Counted from the first letter of the stretch, positions 24,059-33,493 are shown. The stretch is DNA of 64,000 nt from Promicromonospora thailandica (GCF_024171955.1 NZ_JAMTCS010000009.1:62001-126000), one strand, 5' to 3'. Notes: generated from the sequence alone by a model not told the origin. A program made the numbers and translations.

Positions 24059-25234
24059 ATGCGCAACATGCATCCACCAGAGAACCCGGAGCACACCAAG
24101 CTCCGGGACGCGGTCCGAGACTTCGCCGACCGCGAGATCGCGCCCCACATCGCCTCCTGGGACCGGCAGAGCCGCCTGCCCGTGGACGTGGTGCACCAGA
24201 TGGGGGAGCTGGGCCTGTTCGGCCTGACCGCCCCGGAGGAATTCGGCGGGTCCGACCTCGGGCTCACCGGGCTCAGCATCGCCGTCGAGGAGATCGGCCG
24301 CGTGGACCAGTCCGTCGGCATCACGCTCGCCGCCGGCGTGGGTCTCGGCGTCGGCACGCTCCTGGCCTACGGCACGCAGGAGCAGAAGGAGACCTGGCTG
24401 CCGGACCTCGTGGCGGGCCGCGCGCTCGGCGCGTTCGGCCTCACCGAACCCGGCGCTGGCAGCGACGCCAACGCCATGGCCACCACGGCGGAGCTCGTCG
24501 ACGGCCAGTGGGTCGTCAACGGCGCCAAGCAGTTCATCACCAACTCGGGCACGCCGATCACCAGCGTCTGCACGGTCGCGGCGCGCACCGGTACCGCGGC
24601 GGACGGCAGCCCGGAGCTCAGTGCCATCATCGTGCCGACCGACACGCCGGGGTACGTCGTCGAACCCCTGCACGACAAGATGAGCTGGCGCGCGTGCGAC
24701 ACCCACCCGCTGCGCTTCGAGGACGTGCGCGTGCCCGAGGCGAACCTGCTGGGCGTGCGCGGCAACGGGTTCAAGCAGCTCATGACCTGCCTGAACACCG
24801 GGCGCGTGGCCGTGGCGGCGCTCGCGACGGGCTGCATCCAGGCGATGCTCGAGCTCACCGTGGAGCACGCGGGCGTGCGCCCCACGTTCGGCGGGCCGAT
24901 CGGCCGCAAGCAGGGTGTCGCGTTCCAGATCGCCGACCTCGAGGTCATGCTGCAGGCGAGCCGGGCGCTCACCTACCGGGCGGCCATGCTCAAGGACACC
25001 GGCGCCCCGCTGGACGAGTTCCGGCGCGCGTCGTCGGTGGCCAAGCTCTACGCGACCGAGTCCGCCGTGACGGCCACGCGCATCGCGGCGCAGGTCTTCG
25101 GCGGCTACGGCGTCATGGAGGACGGCCCGATCGCGCGCTTCTACCGGGACGCGAAGGTCCTGGAGATCGGCGAGGGCACCTCGGAGCTGCAGCGCATGCT
25201 CATCGCGAGAGGCCTGGGCCTCCCGGTGGAGTAG
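24059..25234 (+). CDS. Acyl-CoA dehydrogenase (leucine/isovalerate cluster)
   Basis: A 391-residue FAD acyl-CoA dehydrogenase. Signature 1 is FGLTEPGAGSDA; the C-terminal motif is LEIGEGTSELQRM. The context (carboxylase, hydratase, HMG-CoA lyase) suggests isovaleryl-CoA dehydrogenase. However, Glu372 in GEGTSE occupies the medium/short-chain catalytic position, whereas isovaleryl-CoA dehydrogenases usually have Gly there and a base in an earlier helix, where this protein reads LNTGRVA. A short/branched-chain specificity is therefore possible. The ATG at 24059 (leaderless) is preferred to the ATG at 24068. It overlaps nothing and ends before a long hairpin. Confidence 0.88.
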   Translation: MRNMHPPENPEHTKLRDAVRDFADREIAPHIASWDRQSRLPVDVVHQMGELGLFGLTAPEEFGGSDLGLTGLSIAVEEIGRVDQSVGITLAAGVGLGVGTLLAYGTQEQKETWLPDLVAGRALGAFGLTEPGAGSDANAMATTAELVDGQWVVNGAKQFITNSGTPITSVCTVAARTGTAADGSPELSAIIVPTDTPGYVVEPLHDKMSWRACDTHPLRFEDVRVPEANLLGVRGNGFKQLMTCLNTGRVAVAALATGCIQAMLELTVEHAGVRPTFGGPIGRKQGVAFQIADLEVMLQASRALTYRAAMLKDTGAPLDEFRRASSVAKLYATESAVTATRIAAQVFGGYGVMEDGPIARFYRDAKVLEIGEGTSELQRMLIARGLGLPVE

Positions 25235-25237
25235 CCC

Positions 25238-25304
25238 CTCGCCGAGTGCGGGATCTTCGCCCCCCTGGGGCCCGAAAAAGGGCGAAGATCCCGCACTCAG
25301 CGAG
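25238..25304. terminator. Long hairpin between convergent genes (bidirectional terminator or palindromic element)
   Basis: 25-bp arms (25238-25262 and 25280-25304) pair with one mismatch around a 17-nt loop containing GAAAAA. The core is GCGGGATCTTCGCCC. The right arm covers the last codons of the convergent TetR gene. It lies between two convergent stops, so it could terminate both transcripts; its length also suits a dispersed palindromic element. Confidence 0.7.
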
Positions 25305-25854
25305 CTGGAGCGGACAGGGCCTGGTTCGCCATCGTCGTCAGCAGGGCGTGCATCGTCGCGCGGTTGATACGGGCGCTGTGCGGCGTCGAGTTCAGCAGGC
25401 CGAAGGCGGCCTGGACCGCCGCGCGGGCCTCCGTGGCGCCGAGGTCCGGGCGCAGGGGGCGCAGCGCGTCGGTCCAGACGTCGATGTAGGCGAGCTGGTG
25501 CTTGCGCACCTGGGCGCGCGCCTCGGTGCCGAGCGCGTCCCACTCGCGCTCCTGGACGACGATGAGCGCGGGGTTGTCGAGCGCGAAGTCGGCGTGGCGC
25601 GCCACGAGGGCGTGCAGCGCGGCCTGCGGCGACGCCGCTCCCGACAGCAGCTCGCGGGCGCCCGCGAGGAGCTGGTCCGAGGCGTGCAGGAGGCACTGCC
25701 CGAGGATGTCCTCCTTGCTCGCGAAGTGCTTGTAGAGCGCCGGGCCGGAGATGCCGACGGCCGCACCGATGTCGCCCATGGACACGCCGTGGAAGCCGCG
25801 TGCCGCGAACAGGTCGGCGGCCGTGTCCAGGATCTGCTGCCTGCGCGGGGTCAC
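25297..25854 (-). CDS. TetR-family regulator of the leucine/isovalerate genes
   Basis: A 185-residue TetR protein. The HTH is at residues 5-50 (RRQQILDTAADLFAARGFHGV, IGAAVGISGPALYKHFASKEDIL) and the C-terminal ligand-binding domain contains the VQEREWDALG segment common in TetR regulators of acyl-CoA catabolism. Start is the GTG at 25854, 7 nt after TAGACT (25867-25862, minus strand), a leaderless promoter. It lies within the catabolic cluster, and matching GGTTAA-type operators precede both flanking transcription units, so a repressor responding to a branched-chain acyl-CoA is the natural inference. Confidence 0.86.
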   Translation of the reverse strand: MTPRRQQILDTAADLFAARGFHGVSMGDIGAAVGISGPALYKHFASKEDILGQCLLHASDQLLAGARELLSGAASPQAALHALVARHADFALDNPALIVVQEREWDALGTEARAQVRKHQLAYIDVWTDALRPLRPDLGATEARAAVQAAFGLLNSTPHSARINRATMHALLTTMANQALSAPAR

Positions 25855-25949
25855 GTGGAGCAGTCTAGGGAGGTCGGCCGGAGGGTGGCCGGTCGTGTCC
25901 ACCACCCGGCGTCCGCCGCGGTGGGTCGACGCAAGGGGTCGACGCAACG

Positions 25950-25967
25950 GGTTAACGAGCGTTAACC
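25950..25967. promoter_or_regulatory. Operator 2 of the liu-type regulon
   Basis: GGTTAACGAGCGTTAACC has perfect 8-bp arms around AG. It ends 9 bp before the carboxylase beta-subunit start and is the same motif as at 24033. Confidence 0.75.
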
Positions 25968-25976
25968 GGGAGGGAT

Positions 25977-27551
25977 ATGCTGCCGCACATGGCCACCGAC
26001 ACGGGTGTGGGAACGGATCAGCGGGCCGACCTGCGCGGCCTGACCGCGCAGCTCCGCGAGCGCACGGCACGGGTGCGGGAGGGCGGCTCGGCCGCCGCCC
26101 GGGAGAAGCACACGGCGCGCGGCAAGCTGCTCGCACGCGACCGCGTGGACCGGCTGCTGGACCCCGGTTCACCCTTCCTGGAGATCGGCGCGCTGGCCGC
26201 GTACGACATGTACGGGGACGAGTGGGCCGTGCCCAGCGCGGGCATCGTCACGGGGATCGGCCGCATCGCGGGCCGCGAGTGCGTGGTGGTCGCCAACGAC
26301 GCCACGGTCAAGGGCGGCACGTACTACCCGATGACGGTCAAGAAGCACCTGCGCGCCCAGCAGGTCGCCGCCGAGAACCACCTGCCGTGCGTGTACCTCG
26401 TGGACTCCGGCGGCGCCTACCTGCCCATGCAGGACGAGGTGTTCCCCGACCGCGAGCACTTCGGCCGCATCTTCTACAACCAGGCGAACCTGTCGGCGCG
26501 CGGCATCCCGCAGGTCGCGGCCGTCATGGGCTCGTGCACGGCGGGTGGCGCGTACGTGCCGGCCATGAGCGACGAGGCCGTCATCGTGCGCGACCAGGGC
26601 ACCATCTTCCTCGGCGGCCCGCCCCTGGTGCAGGCCGCCACGGGCGAGGTGGTCACGGCGGAGGAGCTGGGCGGCGGCGTCGTGCACACGACCACCTCGG
26701 GCGTCGCGGACCACCTGGCCGACGACGACGCGCACGCCCTGCGCATCGTGCGCGAGATCATCGCGACCACCCCCGCGCCGACGCCGGTGCTGGACCGGGT
26801 GGCGCCCGAGGAGCCCGAGCTGGACCCCGACGGGCTCTACGACGTGCCTGCCGACACCCGCACGCCCTACGACGTGCGGGACGTGATCGGCCGCATCGTC
26901 GACGGGTCGAGGTTCACCGAGTTCAAGGCCCGGTACGGCGAGACGCTCGTGTGCGGGTTCGCGCGCATCGACGGCTACCAGGTGGGCATCGTGGCGAACA
27001 ACGGCATCCTGTTCTCCGAGTCGGCGCTCAAGGGCGCCCACTTCGTGCAGCTCTGCGACCAGCGCCGCATCCCGCTGGTGTTCCTGCAGAACATCGCCGG
27101 GTTCATGGTGGGCAAGGAGTACGAGCACCGCGGCATCGCCAAGGACGGCGCCAAGCTCGTGACCGCCGTGGCCTGCACCTCGGTGCCCCGGTTCACCGTG
27201 GTGCTGGGCGGCTCGTTCGGCGCCGGCAACTACGGCATGAGCGGCCGTGCCTACGACCCGCGGTTCCTGTGGATGTGGCCGAACGCGCGCATCTCCGTCA
27301 TGGGCGGGGAGCAGGCCGCCTCGGTGCTGGCCACGGTGCGCAAGGACCTCGCACCCGAGGACGTCGAGGCGTTCAAGGCACCGATCCGTGCCCAGTACGA
27401 GGCGCAGGGCAACCCGTACTACGCCACCGCCCGGCTCTGGGACGACGGCGTGATCGACCCCGCCGACACCCGCCGCGTGCTCGCGCTCAGCCTGGCCGCG
27501 ACCGCCGCCGCCCCGATCGCCGCGCCGTCCTACGGCATCTTCCGGATGTGA
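25977..27551 (+). CDS. Acyl-CoA carboxylase carboxyltransferase (beta) subunit, probable methylcrotonyl-CoA carboxylase
   Basis: A 524-residue carboxyltransferase of the AccD/PccB/MccB family, with N- and C-terminal crotonase-like halves. Diagnostic segments include [47 protein letters not shown] and [17 protein letters not shown]. The last is the biotin/acyl-CoA site of the methylcrotonyl-CoA carboxylase group rather than propionyl-CoA carboxylase. It transfers CO2 from biotin to 3-methylcrotonyl-CoA. GGAGG at 25969-25973 supports ATG 25977; ATG 25989 is a plausible alternative. It lies directly under operator 2 and 7 bp upstream of the biotin-carrying subunit. Confidence 0.92.
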   Translation: MLPHMATDTGVGTDQRADLRGLTAQLRERTARVREGGSAAAREKHTARGKLLARDRVDRLLDPGSPFLEIGALAAYDMYGDEWAVPSAGIVTGIGRIAGRECVVVANDATVKGGTYYPMTVKKHLRAQQVAAENHLPCVYLVDSGGAYLPMQDEVFPDREHFGRIFYNQANLSARGIPQVAAVMGSCTAGGAYVPAMSDEAVIVRDQGTIFLGGPPLVQAATGEVVTAEELGGGVVHTTTSGVADHLADDDAHALRIVREIIATTPAPTPVLDRVAPEEPELDPDGLYDVPADTRTPYDVRDVIGRIVDGSRFTEFKARYGETLVCGFARIDGYQVGIVANNGILFSESALKGAHFVQLCDQRRIPLVFLQNIAGFMVGKEYEHRGIAKDGAKLVTAVACTSVPRFTVVLGGSFGAGNYGMSGRAYDPRFLWMWPNARISVMGGEQAASVLATVRKDLAPEDVEAFKAPIRAQYEAQGNPYYATARLWDDGVIDPADTRRVLALSLAATAAAPIAAPSYGIFRM

Positions 27552-27558
27552 GGCACCC

Positions 27559-29532
27559 GTGATCCGAACCCTCCTGGTCGCCAACCGCGGCGAGATCGCC
27601 CTGCGGATCGTCCGCACCGCCCGCCGCCTCGGCCTGCGCACCGTCGCCGTCTACTCCGACGCCGACGCCGGCGCGCCGCACACCCGGGCCGCCGACGTCG
27701 CCGTCCGGCTCGGCCCGACGCCGCCCGCCGAGTCCTACCTGTCCGTGCCCGCCCTGCTGGCCGCCGCCAAGGAGTCCGGCGCCGATGCCGTGCACCCCGG
27801 CTACGGGTTCTTGTCCGAGCAGGCCGACTTCGCGCGCGCCGTCGTCGGCGCCGGGCTCACGTGGGTGGGCCCGCCGCCCGCGGCGATGGACGCGATGGCG
27901 CGCAAGGACGCGGCCCGCGAGGTCGCCGAGCGCGCGGGCGTCCCGATGCTGGACTCGATCGGTGTCGTCCGCGACGGCTGGTTCGCCCGGCCCGGGGACG
28001 CGCCCTACCCGCTGCTGGTCAAGGCCGCGGCGGGCGGCGGCGGCAAGGGCATGCGCGTGGTGCGCACCGAGGACGAGCTCGCCCCCGCCGTCGCCGCCGC
28101 CCAGCGCGAGGCGGCCGCGGCGTTCGGGGACGGCACCGTGCTGCTCGAACGTTTCGTCGAGCGCGGCAGGCACATCGAGGTGCAGGTGCTCGCCGACGAG
28201 CACGGCACCGTGCTGCACCTGCACGAGCGCGACTGCTCCGCCCAGCGCCGCCACCAGAAGGTGCTCGAGGAGGCCCCCGCGCCCGACCTCGACCCCACGC
28301 TGCGCGGCTGGCTCCACACCTGGGCCGTGAACCTGGCCCGCGAGGTCGGGTACACGGGGGTCGGCACCGTCGAGTTCCTCGTCGAGGACGCCGCGGCGCC
28401 GCGGGCCGACGAAGCCCGCCGTGACGTCGGCGCCTGGTTCCTCGAGATGAACACCCGCCTGCAGGTGGAGCACCCCGTCACCGAGGAGGTCGTCACCGTG
28501 CGCGGCGAGCGCCTCGACCTCGTCGAGCAGCAGCTGCGCGTCGCGGCCGGCCTGGAGCTCGGCTTCACGCAGGACGACGTCGCCGTCGTCGGCCACGCGA
28601 TCGAGGCCCGTCTCTACGCCGAGGACGCCTTCGGCGGGTTCCTGCCCCAGGCCGGCACCGCCGGCCGCGTGCGCTGGCCCGAGCACGCCCGCGTCGAGGC
28701 GGGCCTCGAGGACGGCACCGTCGTCCCCGCCGCCTACGACCCCATGGTCGGCAAGATCATCACGCGCGGCCCCGACCGCGAGACCGCCCGGCACGCCCTG
28801 GTCGACGCCCTCGACGCGACCGTGGTCGCCGGGCTCGTCACCAACACCGGGTTCGTGCGGGCGCTCGCGGACTCCGCCGCGTTCCGCGACGGCGAGGTGC
28901 ACACCGCCTGGCTCGACACGCATCCTCTGACCCCGCCGGACCCCGGCACGGCGCTCGCGGCCGCGGCGTGGGGCGTGGCCGCCGCGGCGGCCCGCGCGGG
29001 GGGCGACGGCTGGCGGCCGGCCGGCCCGCCCGCCGACACCTGGGTCGAGCTCGACGAGGAGGTGCTCCGCGTCAGCCTCGCCCGCGGCGAGGTGCGGCGC
29101 GACGGCGAGCCTCCGGTCCGGGTCCGGGCGGCCGGGCCGCTCCCCGGCGGCGCGGGCCGCCTCGTCGGCGGATGCCTGCTGGAGGTCGACGGCACCACGG
29201 CGTGGTTCGACCTCGACGTGCGGCAGTGGTCCGTGGACGTCACCACGCGCGGGCACACCGTCCGCTTCGTGCGCCCGGGCGCGGCGCGCCCCGCGCGCGC
29301 CGACCTGTCCGACGGCGTCGTGGCCGCTGCGATGCCCGGCTCGCTCACCCGCGTCGAGGTGCACGACGGCGACCACGTCACCGCCGGGCAGCCGCTCGGC
29401 GTGCTGGAGGCGATGAAGATGGAGCTGGCGCTGGCGGCGCCCTCCGACGGCGTGGTGCGCGTGCGCGCGGCGGCGGGGGACCAGGTGGCGGCGCGGCAGG
29501 TGCTCTTCGAGGTGGAGGCGTCCGATGACTGA
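27559..29532 (+). CDS. Biotin carboxylase/BCCP (alpha) subunit of acyl-CoA carboxylase
   Basis: A 657-residue protein with biotin carboxylase (about 1-450: LVANRGEIALRIVRTARRLG, ATP-grasp loop KAAAGGGGKGMRVV, MNTRLQVEHPVTE), a linker domain and a C-terminal biotin-carrier domain with EAMKM, Lys620 being the biotinylation site. It carboxylates its biotin using ATP and bicarbonate and hands CO2 to the beta subunit encoded 7 bp upstream. It starts at GTG 27559. The stop overlaps the HMG-CoA lyase start by 8 bp. Methylcrotonyl-CoA is the inferred substrate from context. Confidence 0.93.
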   Translation: MIRTLLVANRGEIALRIVRTARRLGLRTVAVYSDADAGAPHTRAADVAVRLGPTPPAESYLSVPALLAAAKESGADAVHPGYGFLSEQADFARAVVGAGLTWVGPPPAAMDAMARKDAAREVAERAGVPMLDSIGVVRDGWFARPGDAPYPLLVKAAAGGGGKGMRVVRTEDELAPAVAAAQREAAAAFGDGTVLLERFVERGRHIEVQVLADEHGTVLHLHERDCSAQRRHQKVLEEAPAPDLDPTLRGWLHTWAVNLAREVGYTGVGTVEFLVEDAAAPRADEARRDVGAWFLEMNTRLQVEHPVTEEVVTVRGERLDLVEQQLRVAAGLELGFTQDDVAVVGHAIEARLYAEDAFGGFLPQAGTAGRVRWPEHARVEAGLEDGTVVPAAYDPMVGKIITRGPDRETARHALVDALDATVVAGLVTNTGFVRALADSAAFRDGEVHTAWLDTHPLTPPDPGTALAAAAWGVAAAAARAGGDGWRPAGPPADTWVELDEEVLRVSLARGEVRRDGEPPVRVRAAGPLPGGAGRLVGGCLLEVDGTTAWFDLDVRQWSVDVTTRGHTVRFVRPGAARPARADLSDGVVAAAMPGSLTRVEVHDGDHVTAGQPLGVLEAMKMELALAAPSDGVVRVRAAAGDQVAARQVLFEVEASDD

Positions 29533-30478
29533 ACCGACCGGTGCGCAGAGGGGTCCGCAGGTGGTGCGCGAGCCGGGACTGCCGGACCGCGTCACGGTCT
29601 ACGAGGTGGGCCCGCGCGACGGGCTGCAGAACGAGGACGCCGTGGTCCCGGCCGCGGTCAAGGTCGGCCTGGTCGAGCGCCTGCTCGACGCCGGGCTGCC
29701 GTACGTCGAGGCCACGAGCCTGGTGCACCCGCGCTGGGTGCCGCAGCTCGCCGACGCCGCCGAGGTGCTGGGGGCGCTCGTGGACCGGCTCGGCGACCGC
29801 GCCCGCGACCTGCCCGTGCTGGTGCCGAACGAGCGCGGCCTGGACCGTGCCGAGGAGCTGGGGCTGCGTCACGTCGCCGTGTTCGCCAGCGCCACGGAGA
29901 CGTTCGCGCGGCGCAACCTGAACCGGTCGCTGGACGAGCAGTACGCGATGTTCGAGCCGGTCGTCGCGCGGGCCCGCGCCGCGGGGATGCGCGTGCGCGC
30001 GTACGTGTCCATGTGCTTCGGCGACCCGTGGGAGGGGCACGTGCCCGTCGAGCAGGTCGTCGCGGCCGGCCGGCGGCTCATGGACCTGGGCGCCGACCAG
30101 CTCTCGCTCGGGGACACGATCGGCGTCGGCACGCCGGGCCACGTCATCGCACTCCTGGACGCGCTCAACGCGGCGGGCCTGCCCGACGACGTGCTCGCGC
30201 TGCACGCCCACGACACCTACGGGCAGGCCCTGGCGAACGTGTCGGCCGCGCTGCGGCACGGGGTCACCACGTTCGACACGTCGGCGGGCGGGCTCGGCGG
30301 CTGCCCGTACGCGGAGTCGGCCACTGGCAACCTCGCCACGGAAGACCTGGTGTGGATGCTCGACGGGCTCGGCATCGACACCGGGGTGTCGCTGCCGGCC
30401 GTGGTGGCCACCAGCGCGTGGCTGGAGCCGCACCTGGACCACGAGCTGACCAGCCGCACGTACCGGGCGCTGCGCTGA
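29525..30478 (+). CDS. Hydroxymethylglutaryl-CoA lyase
   Basis: A 317-residue HMGL-like TIM-barrel enzyme. VYEVGPRDGLQNE near residues 25-37 is the N-terminal signature; the metal and catalytic segments include FASATETFARRN, HAHDTYGQAL and AGGLGGCPYAESATGN, with the active-site Cys. It cleaves HMG-CoA to acetyl-CoA and acetoacetate, the last step of leucine degradation. It overlaps the carboxylase alpha gene by 8 bp and is the last gene of the operon. Confidence 0.93.
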   Translation: MTEPTGAQRGPQVVREPGLPDRVTVYEVGPRDGLQNEDAVVPAAVKVGLVERLLDAGLPYVEATSLVHPRWVPQLADAAEVLGALVDRLGDRARDLPVLVPNERGLDRAEELGLRHVAVFASATETFARRNLNRSLDEQYAMFEPVVARARAAGMRVRAYVSMCFGDPWEGHVPVEQVVAAGRRLMDLGADQLSLGDTIGVGTPGHVIALLDALNAAGLPDDVLALHAHDTYGQALANVSAALRHGVTTFDTSAGGLGGCPYAESATGNLATEDLVWMLDGLGIDTGVSLPAVVATSAWLEPHLDHELTSRTYRALR

Positions 30479-30554
30479 TTCCGCTGTGAGCAGCAGCTGA
30501 GCAGCACCGATGTGACGTGCGCGACGCCGGGGTTCGCGCCCGGGCGAACGAGCG

Positions 30555-30560
30555 TAGGGT
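30555..30560 (+). promoter_or_regulatory. -10 box TAGGGT, leaderless start of fgd
   Basis: TAGGGT ends 7 nt before the GTG at 30568, giving fgd its own promoter downstream of the catabolic operon. Confidence 0.55.
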
Positions 30561-30567
30561 CACAGCT

Positions 30568-31569
30568 GTGACTCTGAAGATCGGTTACAAGGCGTCCGCC
30601 GAGCAGTTCGGGCCGCGCGAGCTGGTTGAGCTCGCAGTACGCGCCGAGGAGGTGGGACTGGACAGCGCGATGGTCTCCGACCACTTCCTGCCGTGGCGGC
30701 ACGAGGGAGGTCACGCGCCGTCGGCCCTCGCCTGGCTCGCCGCGGCGGGTGAACGCACCTCGCGCATCCAGCTCGGCACGAGCGTGCTGACCCCCACCTT
30801 CCGGTACAACCCCGCGGTGATCGCGCAGCAGTTCGCCACCCTGGCGCTGCTCACCGAGAACCGGGTCATCCTCGGCGTCGGCACGGGCGAGGCGCTCAAC
30901 GAGACCGCCGTCTCCGGCCGCGAGTGGCCCGAGTTCAAGGAGCGCTTCGCGCGCCTGCGCGAGGCCGTGCAGCTCATGCGGGCCCTGTGGACCGAGGACA
31001 CCGTGGACTTCAAGGGCGACTACTACGAGCTGGTCGGCGCCAACATCTACGACCGGCCCGAGAACCCGGTGCCCGTCTACGTCGCGGCCGGCGGGCCGCT
31101 CGTGGCGAAGTACGCGGGGCGCGCGGGCGACGGCTTCATCTGCACCTCCGGCAAGGGCATGGACCTGTACACGGAGAAGCTGCTGCCCGCCGTCGCCGAG
31201 GGCGCCGAGAAGGCGGAGCGCGACGCCGCCGGCATCGACAAGATGATCGAGATCAAGATCTCCTACGACCGCGACGCCGACGCCGCGCTGGAGAACACGC
31301 GCTTCTGGGCGCCGCTGTCGCTCACGCCCGAGCAGAAGCACAGCGTCCACTCCGCCACCGAGATGGAGCGCCTGGCCGACGAGCTGCCGATCGAGCAGGT
31401 CGCCAAGCGCTGGATCGTCGCGTCCGACCCCGAGGAGGCCGTCGCGATGATCAAGCCCTACGTCGACGCCGGGCTGAACCACCTCGTGGTGCACGGGCCG
31501 GGGCACGACCAGGAGCGGTTCCTCACCCAGTTCAGCGAGGACGTGCTGCCGCGCCTCAAGGAGCTGTGA
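30568..31569 (+). CDS. fgd: F420-dependent glucose-6-phosphate dehydrogenase
   Basis: A 333-residue luciferase-like (bacterial LLM) enzyme, nearly the length of mycobacterial FGD. Recognisable segments: [20 protein letters not shown] at the N-terminus, [20 protein letters not shown] (F420-binding region), [29 protein letters not shown] and [14 protein letters not shown]. It oxidises glucose-6-phosphate while reducing cofactor F420, supplying F420H2 to the cell, and so implies that the organism makes F420. The GTG at 30568 is supported by the leaderless -10 box. Confidence 0.95.
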   Translation: MTLKIGYKASAEQFGPRELVELAVRAEEVGLDSAMVSDHFLPWRHEGGHAPSALAWLAAAGERTSRIQLGTSVLTPTFRYNPAVIAQQFATLALLTENRVILGVGTGEALNETAVSGREWPEFKERFARLREAVQLMRALWTEDTVDFKGDYYELVGANIYDRPENPVPVYVAAGGPLVAKYAGRAGDGFICTSGKGMDLYTEKLLPAVAEGAEKAERDAAGIDKMIEIKISYDRDADAALENTRFWAPLSLTPEQKHSVHSATEMERLADELPIEQVAKRWIVASDPEEAVAMIKPYVDAGLNHLVVHGPGHDQERFLTQFSEDVLPRLKEL

Positions 31570-31572
31570 GCC

Positions 31573-32229
31573 TCAGGGCGTGACCAGCCCCGTCTCGTAG
31601 GCGAGGATCACCAGCGCGGCCCGGTCCCGCGCGCCGAGCTTGGCCAGCAGCCGGCTCACGTAGGTGCGCGCGGTGGCCGGGCTGAGGTACAGCTCGCGGG
31701 CGATCTCGTCGTTCGTGAGCCCCCGGCCCAGCTCCCGCAGCACCTCGCGCTCGCGGTCGGTGAGCACCGCGAGGCGGCCGTCGGCGCCGGTCCGCGGCGC
31801 CGGACCCGCGGCGACGGCGCGCAGCACGGTCGCGGTCACCGCCGGGTCGAGCAGCGCGTCGCCCGCGGCCACCACCCGCAGGGCGCGCCGCAGCTCGGCG
31901 GGCGCCACGTCCTTGAGCAGGTAGCCCGCGGCACCCGAGCGGACGGCCTCGACCACGTGCTCGTCCTCGTCGAACGTGGTCAGCACCAGCACGCGGGTGC
32001 CCGCCAGGGCGTCGTCCGCCACGATCTCCCGCGTCGCGGCCAGGCCGTCCAGGACGGGCATGCGGATGTCCATGAGCACCACGTCGGGCCGCAGCTCGCG
32101 CACCCGGGCCACGCCCGCCCGGCCGTCCGCGGCCTCGCCGACGACGGCGATGTCGCCGTCGCTCTCGGCCAGCGCCCGCAGCCCGGCACGCACGAGCTCC
32201 TGGTCGTCCACCAGCACGACGCGGATCAC
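31573..32229 (-). CDS. NarL/FixJ-family response regulator
   Basis: A 218-residue response regulator. The receiver domain (1-120) has the acidic pair VDDQ, the phosphoacceptor Asp in VVLMDIRMP, the conserved Thr in VLTTFDEDEH and Lys in YLLKDVAP. The LuxR-type HTH (about 150-215) reads LTDREREVLRELGRGLTNDE followed by LYLSPATARTYVSRLLAKL. The start GTG at 32229 overlaps the histidine-kinase stop by 4 bases, so the pair is translationally coupled. It probably controls the divergent membrane protein/multicopper oxidase genes. Confidence 0.93.
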   Translation of the reverse strand: MIRVVLVDDQELVRAGLRALAESDGDIAVVGEAADGRAGVARVRELRPDVVLMDIRMPVLDGLAATREIVADDALAGTRVLVLTTFDEDEHVVEAVRSGAAGYLLKDVAPAELRRALRVVAAGDALLDPAVTATVLRAVAAGPAPRTGADGRLAVLTDREREVLRELGRGLTNDEIARELYLSPATARTYVSRLLAKLGARDRAALVILAYETGLVTP

Positions 32230-33416
32230 GGTGCTCCCCCCTCCAGCCGGGCGGGCAGGTCGGCCCGCACCGCGAAGCCGCCGCCCGGCTCGTCCGTCGT
32301 GGTCAGGACGCCGCCGAGCAGCGCGGCCCGCTCGCGCATCCCCGCGATCCCCGAACCCGGCACCAGGGCGCCGGCGCCCCTGCCGTCGTCGGCCACCCGG
32401 AGCGCGAGGCGGCCGTCCGTCACGCGGGCCGCCACCGTGACGCGGGTCGCGGACGCGTGCCGCAGCACGTTGGTCAGCGCCTCCTGCACGATGCGGTAGG
32501 CGGCCGCGTCGATGGTGCCGTCGAGCGCGCCGTCGGGCACGTCGAGACGCACGTCCACGGCCAGGCCCGCGGCGCGGGCGGGCTCCGCGAGGGCGGCGAC
32601 CCCCGCCAGACCCGTGGGGTGGGTCCCGTCCGGTGGTCGCACGGCGCCGCCGGTGCCGTCGGGGGCCGCGCCGCCCACCGGGCCGCGCAGCACCCGCACC
32701 GTCGAGCGCAGCTCGTGCAGCGTGCCCGACGTCGCCTCCCGCACGTGCTCCAGCGCGCCCCGCGCCGCGTCGTCGTCCCGGCCCACGGCCTCGGCCGCCA
32801 CCCCCGAGTGCAGGGCGATCACCGACAGGTTGTGGCCCACCACGTCGTGCAGGTCGCGGGCGATGCGCAGCCGCTCGGCCTGCAGCCGCTGCTCGGCGGC
32901 CCGCGCCTCGTGCACGCGGGCCTCCCGGGACAGCCGCACCGCGACCCCCAGCGCGATCGCCGCCGCGACCAGAGCGATGTTCGTGACCAGGTCGTACGGC
33001 GTCAGGTACTCCTCGGCATCGGTACCCGTGACCCGGTAGTAGGTCGCCACCGCCACCAGCACCACGCCGCCCCCGACCGCCCAGCCGGTGCGCCGCACCT
33101 CCGCCGCCGAGTACAGCGCCGCGACGGCGGGCAGCGCCATGCCGATGGGCGCGAACCGGAACGTGTAGTAGACGAACACCGTCAGCACCGTGACCACCAC
33201 CATCGTGCGCGGCAGCCGGCGACGCAGCAGCACCAGCGCCCCGAACCCCGCCGCGAACAGGTACGCGCCCGGGCCCGCGTGGCGGGCCGCGTCGGCATCG
33301 GCCGCGATGACCACCGCGACCACGAGCGCCATCGCGATCGCCAGGACGACGTCGGTCACGCGCGGGTCCACCCCGCTCGTCGGTCGGGCGTCCGGTGGGG
33401 CGGTCTGCTCGGGCAC
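32226..33416 (-). CDS. Two-component sensor histidine kinase (HisKA_3 type)
   Basis: A 396-residue NarL-partner kinase. It has five or six N-terminal transmembrane helices (about 20-165) with short loops, so it has no large sensor domain. The HisKA_3 dimerisation box ARDLHDVVGHNLSVIALHSG carries the phospho-His, and the HATPase domain has EALTNVLRHA and VADDGRGAG. Start is GTG 33416, 6 nt after TAGGGT (33428-33423, minus strand), a leaderless promoter. The signal is unknown; its divergent neighbour is a multicopper oxidase, so metal or redox stress is a reasonable guess. Confidence 0.92.
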   Translation of the reverse strand: MPEQTAPPDARPTSGVDPRVTDVVLAIAMALVVAVVIAADADAARHAGPGAYLFAAGFGALVLLRRRLPRTMVVVTVLTVFVYYTFRFAPIGMALPAVAALYSAAEVRRTGWAVGGGVVLVAVATYYRVTGTDAEEYLTPYDLVTNIALVAAAIALGVAVRLSREARVHEARAAEQRLQAERLRIARDLHDVVGHNLSVIALHSGVAAEAVGRDDDAARGALEHVREATSGTLHELRSTVRVLRGPVGGAAPDGTGGAVRPPDGTHPTGLAGVAALAEPARAAGLAVDVRLDVPDGALDGTIDAAAYRIVQEALTNVLRHASATRVTVAARVTDGRLALRVADDGRGAGALVPGSGIAGMRERAALLGGVLTTTDEPGGGFAVRADLPARLEGGAP

Positions 33417-33471
33417 ACCGACACCCTACGGACACCGCGACCCCGAGGCATCAGCCCGCGGGAGTCAGGGT

Positions 33472-33493
33472 GGTGTCGCCCCGGAGCGACACC
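33472..33493. promoter_or_regulatory. Inverted repeat GGTGTCGC/GCGACACC in the divergent spacer
   Basis: Perfect 8-bp arms with a 6-nt spacer lie between the kinase promoter and the ATG at 33549. It is a candidate binding site for the NarL-type response regulator. Confidence 0.5.
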
